Virus record (IMG/VR): IMGVR_UViG_3300042304_001125
Span: 1-64,000 of that record
DNA from: a virus
Direction: 5' to 3' (one strand)
DNA length: 64,000 bases
Shown: one piece after another, positions 17,279 to 25,702 of the stretch
How positions within the stretch are numbered: the first letter of the stretch is position 1
How the letters are laid out: every line of letters starts with the position of its first letter
Notes under the pieces: model-generated
What the model saw: the letters and a program-made list of their open reading frames with translations, nothing else
What the model was told of the DNA's origin: nothing
Databases searched by the model: none
Program-made: the position numbers and the translations under genes

Positions 17279-17857
17279 TTATGCTCTTAAAATGTCTCCG
17301 ATAATGTTATGAAGCTTGCTGTAGCGGTCTACAACTTGCTTTGTTTCATTTAAAGAGACGGGGTTTAGAAATGCTCCGTGTGTAGAAGGATTCGATACGA
17401 AATCCCAGCACACCAATTCAAAATCGTCTTTAACCATTAGGGTGTTCTCACCAATTGGCTGGACTGAACCTGTACCTCTAGAAGAGATACCGATTGTGTG
17501 TCCGCCTTTGATGATTTCTTTTACGATGTTACCGGCCGGGGTGTTGAGTAGCTCAACCTTACCCATTAGATCATCTCCATCCCACCATAAATCCTTCACA
17601 ACGTGTGAAGCATTCTTTAGTGATACAATTGGAGATTCTGGGTGATCTAGTTCACCGTATGCGTTACCTACTTTAACGAAAGCTTCCATGTACTTCTTAA
17701 CCTCTCTATCGAGGATAGCTCTTTCGTAGATTCTTCCGTTTTGGTTCTTCTTTCCGGCTCTCTGCATAACACCTGTCACCTCAAAGATACCGGGTCTTTT
17801 GACGGACTCGGTGATCGTAGGACGGAAGGGGGTATATTCAATTAAGAGATTTGCCAT
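17279..17857 (-). CDS. gp21: Prohead maturation protease gp21
   Basis: The protein has 192 residues (T4 gp21 has 212). The herpesvirus-type serine protease pattern is visible: GELDHPES with His72, GISSRGTGSV with Ser125/Ser126, and DFVSNPSTHGAFL near the C-terminus. The start VTGVMQRAGKKNQNGRIY is typical of this family. It cleaves scaffold, capsid and internal proteins after (L/I)-x-E during prohead maturation. It sits 2 bases from the upstream gene in the operon gp20-x-x-x-gp21. It is the probable processor of the tagged proteins reported in the findings. Confidence 0.95.
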   Translation of the reverse strand: MANLLIEYTPFRPTITESVKRPGIFEVTGVMQRAGKKNQNGRIYERAILDREVKKYMEAFVKVGNAYGELDHPESPIVSLKNASHVVKDLWWDGDDLMGKVELLNTPAGNIVKEIIKGGHTIGISSRGTGSVQPIGENTLMVKDDFELVCWDFVSNPSTHGAFLNPVSLNETKQVVDRYSKLHNIIGDILRA

Positions 17858-17859
17858 GA

Positions 17860-18720
17860 TTATGATTCTAGAGTCTTCTTAATTAAAGCCTTTACTGCTT
17901 CTTTGAGCTGGGCTTCTTTCATTATGTCTTTGATGTCGTAAGTGCCGTCGTCTTTCTTTTTTGGATGGCTTGAAGCGAAATCTCTAGTATTGGTTCTGTT
18001 AGCTTCAAAATCATCTACATTAACGTCTTCTGCTCCTTCTTGGAAGTCAGGCTGACCTGCAATAGCATCCATTCGCTCTTGAGCTTCTTGATCGATGTAG
18101 TAGTTCTCTTTGTAGTCTTTGAAAGCAGCAATAAGCTCGTCTTTAGACATTTTCACATACGTCTCAGGCTCTTGCATTACCATATCTCTGAATGCTTTAC
18201 CTACATTGTTAGGCTCATCTGCTACTGCAGCAGCTACTTCCTTGTCTGAAAGTTCATCTCTTAGTCTTTCACGGTCTCTTAAGAAAGTATTTTGAGTGTC
18301 ACCTTCTTGAAGCTTTGCTTTCTCCATTTTCTCACCCATCTCAGGCATGGTCTGGGCATTCTTATAATGAAGAGGATCTTTTGCTAGATTCTTAGCTGCT
18401 TTCTCTTTTGCTTTTGTGTACTCTTCTTCAGAAGGAGTTCCTTCGATGCCCTTAGCTTCTAGTTCAGCTCTGATGCCGTCATCTAAAAGGTCCGGGGCAA
18501 TTAAATCGATAGGATCTACTTCTGGCTTTTTGTAGGCTGTTACTTCTTCTTTTTTAGCTTCAGCAATCATACCTCTGTTCTTGAGGATGGCTGTCATATC
18601 TTCAAAGCTGTTAAACTTAGAAACAACGTTAGGAAGCTGCATAACTGCATCTCTCCTAAATTGCTCTTTTGAGAAGTTTCCTTCTAGAACAGCATTATAT
18701 TTTTCCTGTAGTGTTCTCAT
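17860..18720 (-). CDS. Unknown charged head-cluster protein
   Basis: The product has 286 residues, highly charged and helical: MRTLQEKYNAVLEGNFS at the start, a Lys/Glu-rich middle, and an amphipathic C-terminal helix (LKEAVKALIKKTLES). No catalytic motif is seen. It overlaps the tagged 72-residue gene by 4 bases and precedes gp21, so an internal or core virion protein is likely. Confidence 0.65.
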   Translation of the reverse strand: MRTLQEKYNAVLEGNFSKEQFRRDAVMQLPNVVSKFNSFEDMTAILKNRGMIAEAKKEEVTAYKKPEVDPIDLIAPDLLDDGIRAELEAKGIEGTPSEEEYTKAKEKAAKNLAKDPLHYKNAQTMPEMGEKMEKAKLQEGDTQNTFLRDRERLRDELSDKEVAAAVADEPNNVGKAFRDMVMQEPETYVKMSKDELIAAFKDYKENYYIDQEAQERMDAIAGQPDFQEGAEDVNVDDFEANRTNTRDFASSHPKKKDDGTYDIKDIMKEAQLKEAVKALIKKTLES

Positions 18721-18935
18721 TTGAAATCAAACATTTTAGTGTGTGAGGGTCTCTTTGGTCTTTCTGCTTTAGTGTAACCAAAGCCCTTCATTGTCTTAAC
18801 GGCTCTGTTGTCTTTTTTTCCTTTTGAAAAAGCGAAAGGAGTTGTGATAGGTGCAATAGCTCCTGTTACGTTCACCTCGTTGAGCTCCTGTTGAATGAGC
18901 TCTCTTAGTACTTCGATGAATTCGCTCTTTTTCAT
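18717..18935 (-). CDS. Tagged small basic protein (putative internal virion protein)
   Basis: The product has 72 residues. The N-terminus MKKSEFIEVLRELIQQELNE-V is an amphipathic helix ending in LNE, a plausible gp21 site. The remaining 50 residues are basic and end RPSHTKMFDFK. The layout resembles T4 internal proteins, whose leader MKTYQEFIAE is removed by gp21. Genes overlap by 4 bases on both sides. Confidence 0.68.
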   Translation of the reverse strand: MKKSEFIEVLRELIQQELNEVNVTGAIAPITTPFAFSKGKKDNRAVKTMKGFGYTKAERPKRPSHTKMFDFK

Positions 18936-19786
18936 ATTGACTTTAACTCATTTACTAATTCGTAGTATTGCAACAAATTAACAATATGATTATCGTCGAT
19001 ACGAGTCTTCTTATCTAAAGGTTTGATAATCTTATGTACTTCGTCAAGCTTGATTTTTACAATCTCGTCGTTTACTTTAGCCTTCAAAGTTTCAACTTCT
19101 TTAGAGATCTTCTCTAATTCTTCGTTGATCATATTTCTTAACTTAACCTGAGATTCAGAAGCTGTGATAAACTCTCTAAGGATTGCTTTCTGCTCAGGTA
19201 GGAAGTTTTCGTACTCGCCGTTAAACTTCTCAAGTAGAATTCTGTAGGTAAGGAGTCTTAAGTCCTTATCGTATTTTGCGTACTCTTCAATTAGTGCATC
19301 TTTTACGTCAACCTCATTTTGCTTCTTAGCAGTCAAGTGCTCTAGAATAGTAACTCTGTTATCGACGATGAACTTAGGATCAGCGAGATCTTCAGAGCTT
19401 TGAGTCTCCATCAAGCAGTACAGAGCAGCTAACGGCTTATAGTCCCGGACCTTCATAGAGAAGAACTCCTCTAGGTCGTAAGACTCTTTAATCTCTTTGA
19501 TAAGATCGTACTTCTGCTTCTTGATAGCAGTTCTATCTAACTTGTTAGAGATCTCGATGATAGTGGAGACGATGGTGTCGGCTTTGGGCTGGGATACTCC
19601 TTTGTTCTTAAGGATGTATTCGTAGAGTTTAAATTCTCTAACTAGCGATGTCTTTCCTGTGTAGAACTTCTTGAGTACCTTCACTGCCGGGGAGTCTTTC
19701 CTCGATAGAGTATCGGCAGCGATCTGCTTTACCAATAGCTCAAAAATAAGGCCAGTGTTTTTATACTTTGAATGCTTAATTTTCAT
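18932..19786 (-). CDS. Unknown helical protein next to the portal
   Basis: The product has 284 residues: MKIKHSKYKNTGLIFELLVKQI, then long Lys/Glu/Leu helices (about 200-260 probably coiled coil), ending YELVNELKSI. It sits directly after the portal gene, where T4 has the core genes 67 and 68. No motif of known function. A late-type box lies 19 bases upstream. Confidence 0.65.
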   Translation of the reverse strand: MKIKHSKYKNTGLIFELLVKQIAADTLSRKDSPAVKVLKKFYTGKTSLVREFKLYEYILKNKGVSQPKADTIVSTIIEISNKLDRTAIKKQKYDLIKEIKESYDLEEFFSMKVRDYKPLAALYCLMETQSSEDLADPKFIVDNRVTILEHLTAKKQNEVDVKDALIEEYAKYDKDLRLLTYRILLEKFNGEYENFLPEQKAILREFITASESQVKLRNMINEELEKISKEVETLKAKVNDEIVKIKLDEVHKIIKPLDKKTRIDDNHIVNLLQYYELVNELKSI

Positions 19787-19805
19787 GAGTATGTAATTCT
19801 ACTAA

Positions 19806-19813
19806 TATAAATA
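19806..19813 (-). promoter_or_regulatory. Late-type promoter box
   Basis: TATTTATA on the coding strand, 19 bases before the 284-residue gene start; it may give the head-core operon its own transcript. Confidence 0.45.
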
Positions 19814-19817
19814 TATG

Positions 19818-21695
19818 TTACTTATCTAAATCCTTAATATTGCTTTCATCCAGTAGTGTGCTGGATTCTGCAGTATGGTCCTGTTCAAAGATTAGCTTTT
19901 TACGCTCTTTGAATAGATCCTGATTTTGATAGAACACTGCTCTAGTAGCGAGACTGCCTTCCTTCAGTTTGTCATTCTGAGATTCGTAGCCTCCTTTCAT
20001 ATCATGTTGTCCAAGTCTGTCTCTGCCTAACGGATCTTCTTGAGTTCCGTAGATAGAGATATTGGTTCTAGGGCGACCTTCCGGGTTAGGCTCACCTACT
20101 AGTTCATCGTAACCAACAGGTACTTTTTGTGAATCTGATCCTCTTCTACCGTACATCGAAGCAAGGTCGTGAGGAGTTCCGTAAGATATACCTGATTTAG
20201 CTGGGTCATTGCCTTCGTTCTCAATTTGAGTTGCACGGAAGGTTCTCTTACTATCTTCTCTGATAAGATCGCGCATTTCGTTGTACTGATCTTCAGATAG
20301 GTTAAAGATGTTTTCGTAGATGTAGTCAGAAGAGAATAACTTACTGTCCATCATCTGGCTTGCTAGGTCGATCTTCTCTTTTAGAAGGGCAACTTTCTCC
20401 TGTTCGTAAATGATAGAAGGAGTTGTAAGCTTAAGTTCAAAGTTTGTTAAGCTTTCACCCTTGTAGCCCTGGGTGTATAAGTGAATAAGAGCAATCTTAG
20501 TAAGCTCTGATTCGATGATGCGCTGGATTCTTTCGATTGTTCTTGCAAAACGAATATCTTCTGCAGCTAGAGTTGCTTTACCTTGAAGATCTCCTTCGTA
20601 TCCAAAGTACGCTTTAGGTACTTTAAGGGCAGCAAACATTTTATCTCTTAAGTAAGCGACGTCGTTGGTGCCGTCGTACTCAAGTCCTTTAGTTGTTTCG
20701 ATTCTAGTTGAAGTATCTCCTCCACGAACAGGGATGTAGAAGTCCTCGATCATGTTCTGCATATTGAAACGCAGGTTGTATTGACCGGTTTGAGGATCTA
20801 CATAAGGAGTTTTCTTCATCTGGTTGATAGTCTTCTGCATGAACTGCTCAACCTCGTTTGGTGGTACGTTACCAACGTTGACATAGAAAGTTCTCTTCTC
20901 AGGAGCTCTCATGATGCGGTGAATCAGCATCGCATCTTCCATTAGTATCAACTGCTTGTATACTTTTCTAGCAGGCTCTAGGTAAGAACGTCCGTAAGGA
21001 AGGAAGTTAGTATCAGATAAAAGACGGAAGTGTGCTACTTCGTAGTTATCTAGCTGAATTACTTTATCCTTATGTCTAGGAATGTAGTTAGGATCGGTAG
21101 ATGAAGCGATTCCATCTGGGTCGATGGTAAAGGTTACCTTAGCAGGAGCGTTAGGATCCTGACTCTCATGGCGTACCATACTGTAGACTGTATACGGCAG
21201 TACGTTGTAAACACCGAATGTTTCTGCAATCTCTAGCTTAAGGAAGAAATCACCATACTTACACATATTACGAGTCCAAGACCAAAGATTGAACTCGATA
21301 TTAAGTACGTCGTAAAATAAGTTATTTAAGATCTTCTTAATGTTCTCGTCCGATGTCTTAACTGTAAGTACATCCCCCATATCATTTCTCAGGGTAGCTT
21401 CGTCGGCTAGGATATCAAGTGCTGAAGCGATGATTGGATCAGAGTCCATTGCTTCGTAATCCGAGTAAAGTTGAATCCTTAACGTCTGGTAGTTAAGGTT
21501 CGGATTAAAAATGTTCTTATTATTGTAGATGTAAAGACGAGAGAAACGGTCAACCAACGAGTTAGTCTCGTATCGACCGGTGCTCTGAATGTGGTTTACG
21601 TCTGCTATCTTGAGCTGATTACCGCCAACGTTGCGAATAACTACGTCGGTAGAGAAAAGTCTCTGTAATCTACTAAATAATGAAGTATCAGCCAT
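19818..21695 (-). CDS. gp20: Portal protein gp20
   Basis: The protein has 625 residues (T4 gp20 has 524). Characteristic stretches include YRTLRI-type LYSDYEAMDSDPIIASALDI, NLWSWTRNMCKYGDFFLKLE, RAPEKRTFYVNVGNVPP and TKGLEYDGTNDVAYLRDKMFAALKVPKAYFGYE. The last 120 residues, including SGISYGTPHDLASMYGRRG, extend beyond the T4 form. It forms the dodecameric ring at the unique vertex through which DNA is packaged and ejected, and docks gp17. It follows gp17 directly; the sheath and tube genes that separate them in T4 are absent. Confidence 0.95.
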   Translation of the reverse strand: MADTSLFSRLQRLFSTDVVIRNVGGNQLKIADVNHIQSTGRYETNSLVDRFSRLYIYNNKNIFNPNLNYQTLRIQLYSDYEAMDSDPIIASALDILADEATLRNDMGDVLTVKTSDENIKKILNNLFYDVLNIEFNLWSWTRNMCKYGDFFLKLEIAETFGVYNVLPYTVYSMVRHESQDPNAPAKVTFTIDPDGIASSTDPNYIPRHKDKVIQLDNYEVAHFRLLSDTNFLPYGRSYLEPARKVYKQLILMEDAMLIHRIMRAPEKRTFYVNVGNVPPNEVEQFMQKTINQMKKTPYVDPQTGQYNLRFNMQNMIEDFYIPVRGGDTSTRIETTKGLEYDGTNDVAYLRDKMFAALKVPKAYFGYEGDLQGKATLAAEDIRFARTIERIQRIIESELTKIALIHLYTQGYKGESLTNFELKLTTPSIIYEQEKVALLKEKIDLASQMMDSKLFSSDYIYENIFNLSEDQYNEMRDLIREDSKRTFRATQIENEGNDPAKSGISYGTPHDLASMYGRRGSDSQKVPVGYDELVGEPNPEGRPRTNISIYGTQEDPLGRDRLGQHDMKGGYESQNDKLKEGSLATRAVFYQNQDLFKERKKLIFEQDHTAESSTLLDESNIKDLDK

Positions 21696-21711
21696 GTAAA
21701 AGCAGTTTAAA

Positions 21712-21720
21712 TATAAATAG
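21712..21720 (-). promoter_or_regulatory. Late-type promoter box
   Basis: CTATTTATA on the coding strand, 16 bases before the portal start. Confidence 0.55.
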
Positions 21721-21722
21721 TC

Positions 21723-23303
21723 CTAGCGGAGTAACCAAGAGATGTCCTCTTTTCCGTACGGAGTATCCATAATATACGGGTTATTTTGCATATTTCCAAC
21801 ATTATACACGGGAGCCTGACGATTATTTAGACTAGAAAACGAAGATAGCTGTGCTCTAGCCAGGTCCATACCCTGTTGTCTTAGTCTTAGAGCTGTATCT
21901 CTAACGTATAATGAGGTAGCGAAAGCTATAATAAGATCATCGTTGTAGCCATTCTGTGCTTGAGCCTTTCCATTCTTCCAAACAAATACTCTCATCTCTT
22001 CCAGCAACCTTTTTGACTGAATGGTTACTGATTTATCTCGGATATATTCCATCATCTTGGCGATAACCAGGGGACGAGTCTTCATAGACATGGTAAAGCC
22101 AGGTACTAGATTACCCCGCTCATACTTTGTCATATAACTCTCAACCGTATCCTGGTCTGATCTGGATGAATAATAAAGGTTTGGATATTCTCTTTCTAGG
22201 ATCTGCTCGATTGTAGCCCATCCCATTGAAGCATTTTCTACTACTAGTAGGGCGTTGTTGTATTCTGAGGCTATTCCTACTAAAATGTTACCGAAATCCC
22301 TAGGAGATACCTTGCTTCTATACTCTCCGATTTGCGTAGCCCCTTCAACGTCCATGATATGGAAGGTAGAGTAGTCGGCTCCGTCCCCTCTTGCTACGTC
22401 AGCCACAACCATGTATGACTTTGTATAGTCGGGATATTCCCAGATCCATAAGTTGCTATCAACTCCTCTTTTTTCGCTAGGGTCCTTCTGGTAAGTCTGT
22501 TCGTAGAATGAAAGATATTCAGGCTCAAATACTGTCTCACCGGATGCAAGGAAGTCACAGTCACATTCCTGTGCTGCCATTCTAGGCCCTAGGTCAGCAT
22601 CCTGCTGATCTCTCCAGGCTTGGGTTCTTTCCGGGTGAACGGTCCAAGGTAGCTTAACAGGTATAAAAGAATTCTCTCTTGTTTCTGCTTTTACCCAGGT
22701 TTGATGGAACCAGTTACCTACACCGTTAGGAGTAGATAGTGCCATACACTGACCTCCTGTTGCTAGGGTTTGTTGGGCTGCTGCGAACGTCTCGTCGATG
22801 TTCTCAATGAATGCAGCTTCATCAATTAAAAGCAGAGATACAGCTTCCGATCGAGCAGCATCTGAATTAGATGATTTAGCTGAGATCCTTGACCCGTTGG
22901 TGAGACGTAGGGATAGTTTGTTCTTTTCTACTGATTTTAGTCTCAGCCAGCTTGGTAGCTGATCGTACATAAACTGTACTTTAGTTACTAGATTTCTAGC
23001 AGTAGATTGGGTGGTTGCAAGCGCAAGGACGTTCTTGTCTTTGTGAAACAGCATCAACCACAGAGCATACCCTGATGCTAGGGTTGAGATACCAAGCTGT
23101 CTAGATTTTAGCGTAATCAGGAACTGATTATCTCTAAAAAGGTGTAAAACCTTATCCTGGAATGGGTAGAGATTGAATAGGATTCTACCTCGGGTAGGGT
23201 GCTGAATATAACAATATTTACGCATGAAGTATGCCGGGTCTTGGGCACACTTTGCGTATTCTTGAATTACTAGCTGTTTGACATTTACTGGTTGTTCACT
23301 CAT
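21723..23303 (-). CDS. gp17: Large terminase subunit gp17
   Basis: The protein has 526 residues, shorter than T4 gp17 (610). The N-terminal ATPase has a Walker A-like SRQLGIST at 67-74, Walker B LLLIDEAAF with D161 and E162, and a coupling motif STPNG at 190-194. The C-terminal RNase H-like nuclease shows D302 (VVADVARGDGADYSTF), E356 (LLVVENASMGW) and D455/D456 (YNDDLIIAFA). It cuts concatemeric DNA and pumps it through the portal. Its start overlaps the end of the spanin-like gene by 4 bases. No small terminase was recognised nearby. Confidence 0.97.
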   Translation of the reverse strand: MSEQPVNVKQLVIQEYAKCAQDPAYFMRKYCYIQHPTRGRILFNLYPFQDKVLHLFRDNQFLITLKSRQLGISTLASGYALWLMLFHKDKNVLALATTQSTARNLVTKVQFMYDQLPSWLRLKSVEKNKLSLRLTNGSRISAKSSNSDAARSEAVSLLLIDEAAFIENIDETFAAAQQTLATGGQCMALSTPNGVGNWFHQTWVKAETRENSFIPVKLPWTVHPERTQAWRDQQDADLGPRMAAQECDCDFLASGETVFEPEYLSFYEQTYQKDPSEKRGVDSNLWIWEYPDYTKSYMVVADVARGDGADYSTFHIMDVEGATQIGEYRSKVSPRDFGNILVGIASEYNNALLVVENASMGWATIEQILEREYPNLYYSSRSDQDTVESYMTKYERGNLVPGFTMSMKTRPLVIAKMMEYIRDKSVTIQSKRLLEEMRVFVWKNGKAQAQNGYNDDLIIAFATSLYVRDTALRLRQQGMDLARAQLSSFSSLNNRQAPVYNVGNMQNNPYIMDTPYGKEDISWLLR

Positions 23304-23719
23304 AACAATGTTAATACCAGTACTAGGCCTGCACCTGCTCCTAGTCCGGTGAATAACCCTTTCCAGTAGTTAGCGGCTTTGCCGGTCTTTAGTACTGCGA
23401 TTTCTTTTTCTTTAATTCCTAATTGTACATTAAGTTCGGTAATAATGCCGTCTTTCTTAGTCACAATAGTTTTAAAGTTTGTAATTTCTTCTTCTTTAAT
23501 ACCGATTAGAGTAAGGTAGCTTTCAACGTCTTTTTTGTAGCTTAGAAGCTCTCTTTGACATAAGTCTCCTTCCTCTAGATCAGCGATAACTTTTCTAGCA
23601 ATTGAATCTGGCAGGCAGATTAGGGTGTCGTTATTTACGATTGTAACGCTCTGCGAAGTAGCGGGCAAGCTCAGCATTAGAAAGCTTACCAAGCTCAGCC
23701 ATTTTACGATTGTGTGCAT
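23300..23719 (-). CDS. Spanin-like secreted or membrane protein (outer partner candidate)
   Basis: The product has 139 residues. A signal peptide is likely at residues 1-23 (MHTIVKWLSLVSFLMLSLPATS). A coiled coil follows (residues about 55-110), then a C-terminal hydrophobic segment (GLFTGLGAGAGLVLVLTLL). The first 89 bases overlap the preceding gene in another reading frame, as in Rz/Rz1 gene pairs. There is no lipobox Cys, so it is not a classic outer lipoprotein; it may be a membrane-anchored partner or a different lysis factor. Confidence 0.6.
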   Translation of the reverse strand: MHTIVKWLSLVSFLMLSLPATSQSVTIVNNDTLICLPDSIARKVIADLEEGDLCQRELLSYKKDVESYLTLIGIKEEEITNFKTIVTKKDGIITELNVQLGIKEKEIAVLKTGKAANYWKGLFTGLGAGAGLVLVLTLL

Positions 23720-23975
23720 CTCTTTCTTGTTTACGTTTGGTTTCTGAAGTTCCTAGAACTACTAGCACAGAATCTGTTCTCTCTTCTAAGATTGCATTTT
23801 CTACTTCCAGCATAAAGATCTCTGATTGCAGAGTATCTACTTTGGCTTGGCTAGCTTCTTCTTGAGCCTTTAGTTCGGTCAGGTATTTTTTCTTGTACGG
23901 ATTTAAAACTCCGGTCATTGCTAATATAGCAATTGCGATTGCTATAAGAGTAACTATTGATTGTAATTTTTGCAT
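23631..23975 (-). CDS. Inner-membrane spanin-like protein (Rz-like)
   Basis: The product has 114 residues. An N-terminal membrane anchor (residues about 6-25, SIVTLIAIAIAILAMTGVL) is followed by KKK and a coiled coil of about 65 residues, ending LSNAELARYFAERYNRK. This is the layout of i-spanins, and the C-terminal LSN.EL..YF..RY signature is common in phages of Bacteroidota. Spanins fuse the inner and outer membranes in the last step of lysis. It overlaps the next gene by 89 bases out of frame. Confidence 0.65.
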   Translation of the reverse strand: MQKLQSIVTLIAIAIAILAMTGVLNPYKKKYLTELKAQEEASQAKVDTLQSEIFMLEVENAILEERTDSVLVVLGTSETKRKQERDAHNRKMAELGKLSNAELARYFAERYNRK

Positions 23976-23978
23976 GGC

Positions 23979-25139
23979 TTAAATAATTACTGTTCCACGT
24001 AGGGAGGTGTGTGATCCTAATCTAGAGCTAGCTGTAGTTCCGTTAGGTTTGCTAGCGAAGATTCTCGGCATGGTTACTCCGTTGACTGTCTGCATATTAT
24101 CTACAAAGTAGTAATCTCCATCTCTTTTTCTAATATGAAGATATAAATCCTGCTTTGCAAACTCTTCTACTGGTTTAATATTACCATTAAAAGTAATTAC
24201 GTTTCCTTCTACCTGAGGCTGTACGTTCATATCTCCGATGTAGTATGCGTCTACTTCTCCTCCTACTGCTGGGGTACCTTTTACGATCTCTAGTACAATA
24301 TCTTCAGGAACTTTTCTGTTAACGTCTTTAAAGTAGCTTGTTTTGTAGAGGTTATATTCGGGAGTCAGTTCGGAATGCTCTTCAAAGATCTTTTTGTAAT
24401 ACTGGTATGCATCTTCGTAGAACTGTTTTATAAACTCTTGTACTTTAGGGGATAGTTTCATAGCTCCCTGTAGGCCTCCTCCTGCAATGGTAGGAGAGGT
24501 AAGCCCTTTAGCTGAGATTAAGAAAGGATCTTCGGTACCTTGAATTACAAGTTTAATATCAGAGTAAGGTTCATGCCTGTATCCCGGCACTGGTGACATT
24601 TTTTCTGCCCGAACTACACCTTCGATAGTGTGTCCGTTTTGATCTTTAATTGTCTTAATTCCTTCAATAGAATTAATAGTGTTGATCACTCCGTGCTCCT
24701 GTCTTTCAGAGGTCTCTTCTTTAGGACCGCCGGCTAGAATTAGAGCAACATCTCCTTTCTCTGTTTTAAATCGGAATAATGGGAATGTTCGGCTACCGTC
24801 TGGTTTAATTTGTTTATTGTTCTGAGATGTGTTTGGAGCGAAATATTCTGGGGCGGTGCCAAATTCTTTTTCGATGATAGCAGTAAAATCCGCAGCAGAT
24901 ATCTTACCTCTGTTACCTATACGGTGGGGGGCAGAATCAGCCATTGCCGAGAAAGTCTCGGGATATTTTTGTAAGAGTACTTGCTTGGCGGCGAGCGTAT
25001 TAGACTTCACAGATGCTTCGGTAAGGTTTATATTGAATAATCCTTCAAAGATACGAAGATCTTCCTTAGAGTCCAACTGTGGGTATCCTTTAGGGCATCT
25101 CCAAGCCCATTCCTCAATAACCTTATCTATTAGATTCAT
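23979..25139 (-). CDS. Putative nuclease-like protein, unknown
   Basis: The protein has 386 residues. The start LIDKVIEEWAWRCPKGYPQLDSKEDLRIFEGL is an N-terminal domain seen in other T4-like phage proteins, and it is followed by NINLTE-A, a possible gp21 site at residue about 41. In the middle, EPYSDIKLVIQGTEDPFLISAKGL has a spacing compatible with a PD-(D/E)XK nuclease core (D...D.FL.SAK), but this is weak. The C-terminus is beta-rich (GDYYFVDNM). The ATG is coupled to the upstream stop. Confidence 0.55.
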   Translation of the reverse strand: MNLIDKVIEEWAWRCPKGYPQLDSKEDLRIFEGLFNINLTEASVKSNTLAAKQVLLQKYPETFSAMADSAPHRIGNRGKISAADFTAIIEKEFGTAPEYFAPNTSQNNKQIKPDGSRTFPLFRFKTEKGDVALILAGGPKEETSERQEHGVINTINSIEGIKTIKDQNGHTIEGVVRAEKMSPVPGYRHEPYSDIKLVIQGTEDPFLISAKGLTSPTIAGGGLQGAMKLSPKVQEFIKQFYEDAYQYYKKIFEEHSELTPEYNLYKTSYFKDVNRKVPEDIVLEIVKGTPAVGGEVDAYYIGDMNVQPQVEGNVITFNGNIKPVEEFAKQDLYLHIRKRDGDYYFVDNMQTVNGVTMPRIFASKPNGTTASSRLGSHTSLRGTVII

Positions 25140-25702
25140 TATAGTCCTGCAAATACGTCTTCTTCTCCTGCGGCTGGTGTAGCGGGTGTTTCTGCTCCTG
25201 CTCCAGCACCGGCTTCAGCTCCTGTTTCTGCTCCGGCTGCGGGTTCAGGTGCTCCGGCTCCGGCGAATACATCGCCTCCGGCTCCTTCTTCTCCTCCTAA
25301 TGCATCCATTCCTGTCTGAATAGGACCGTGTGCGAGCATCATTCCGATCTTGTCTAATGCCTGCTGGAATTCCGGAAGGTTGGCTAGGTAGTAGCGCTTG
25401 CCTTCAATATTGGCTTCAAAGTTTTTACCCATCCACTTTAAGGTCATATCCTGTCCGGATTTAAATTCGACCTTAAACGTAGAAGGTTTGGGTGACATCC
25501 ATCCTACCTTTTCTACAAATTCCATATATTGGGAAGTTAACAAATGTGTTAACGTCTTCTGTAAGGTAGGAAATTTTTGAAGAATATCTAGTGTCGGGTC
25601 CGTTTGATCTCTCTTAGGACCGGTAGCTGGTTCTTCAGCTGCTTCAATTAGCACCTCAAGATAGGCTTCCTCGATGATATGTCTTAGATCCTGTAGCTTC
25701 AT
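25139..25702 (-). CDS. Tagged unknown protein with Ala/Gly/Glu-rich tail
   Basis: The product has 187 residues. An N-terminal amphipathic helix MKLQDLRHIIEE-A contains an IEE site of the gp21 type. A folded core of about 90 residues follows (TFKVEFKSGQDMTLKWMGKNFEANIEG), then a disordered Ala/Gly/Glu/Pro tail ending DVFAGL. It overlaps neighbours by one base on each side. Internal virion protein by inference. Confidence 0.65.
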   Translation of the reverse strand: MKLQDLRHIIEEAYLEVLIEAAEEPATGPKRDQTDPTLDILQKFPTLQKTLTHLLTSQYMEFVEKVGWMSPKPSTFKVEFKSGQDMTLKWMGKNFEANIEGKRYYLANLPEFQQALDKIGMMLAHGPIQTGMDALGGEEGAGGDVFAGAGAPEPAAGAETGAEAGAGAGAETPATPAAGEEDVFAGL

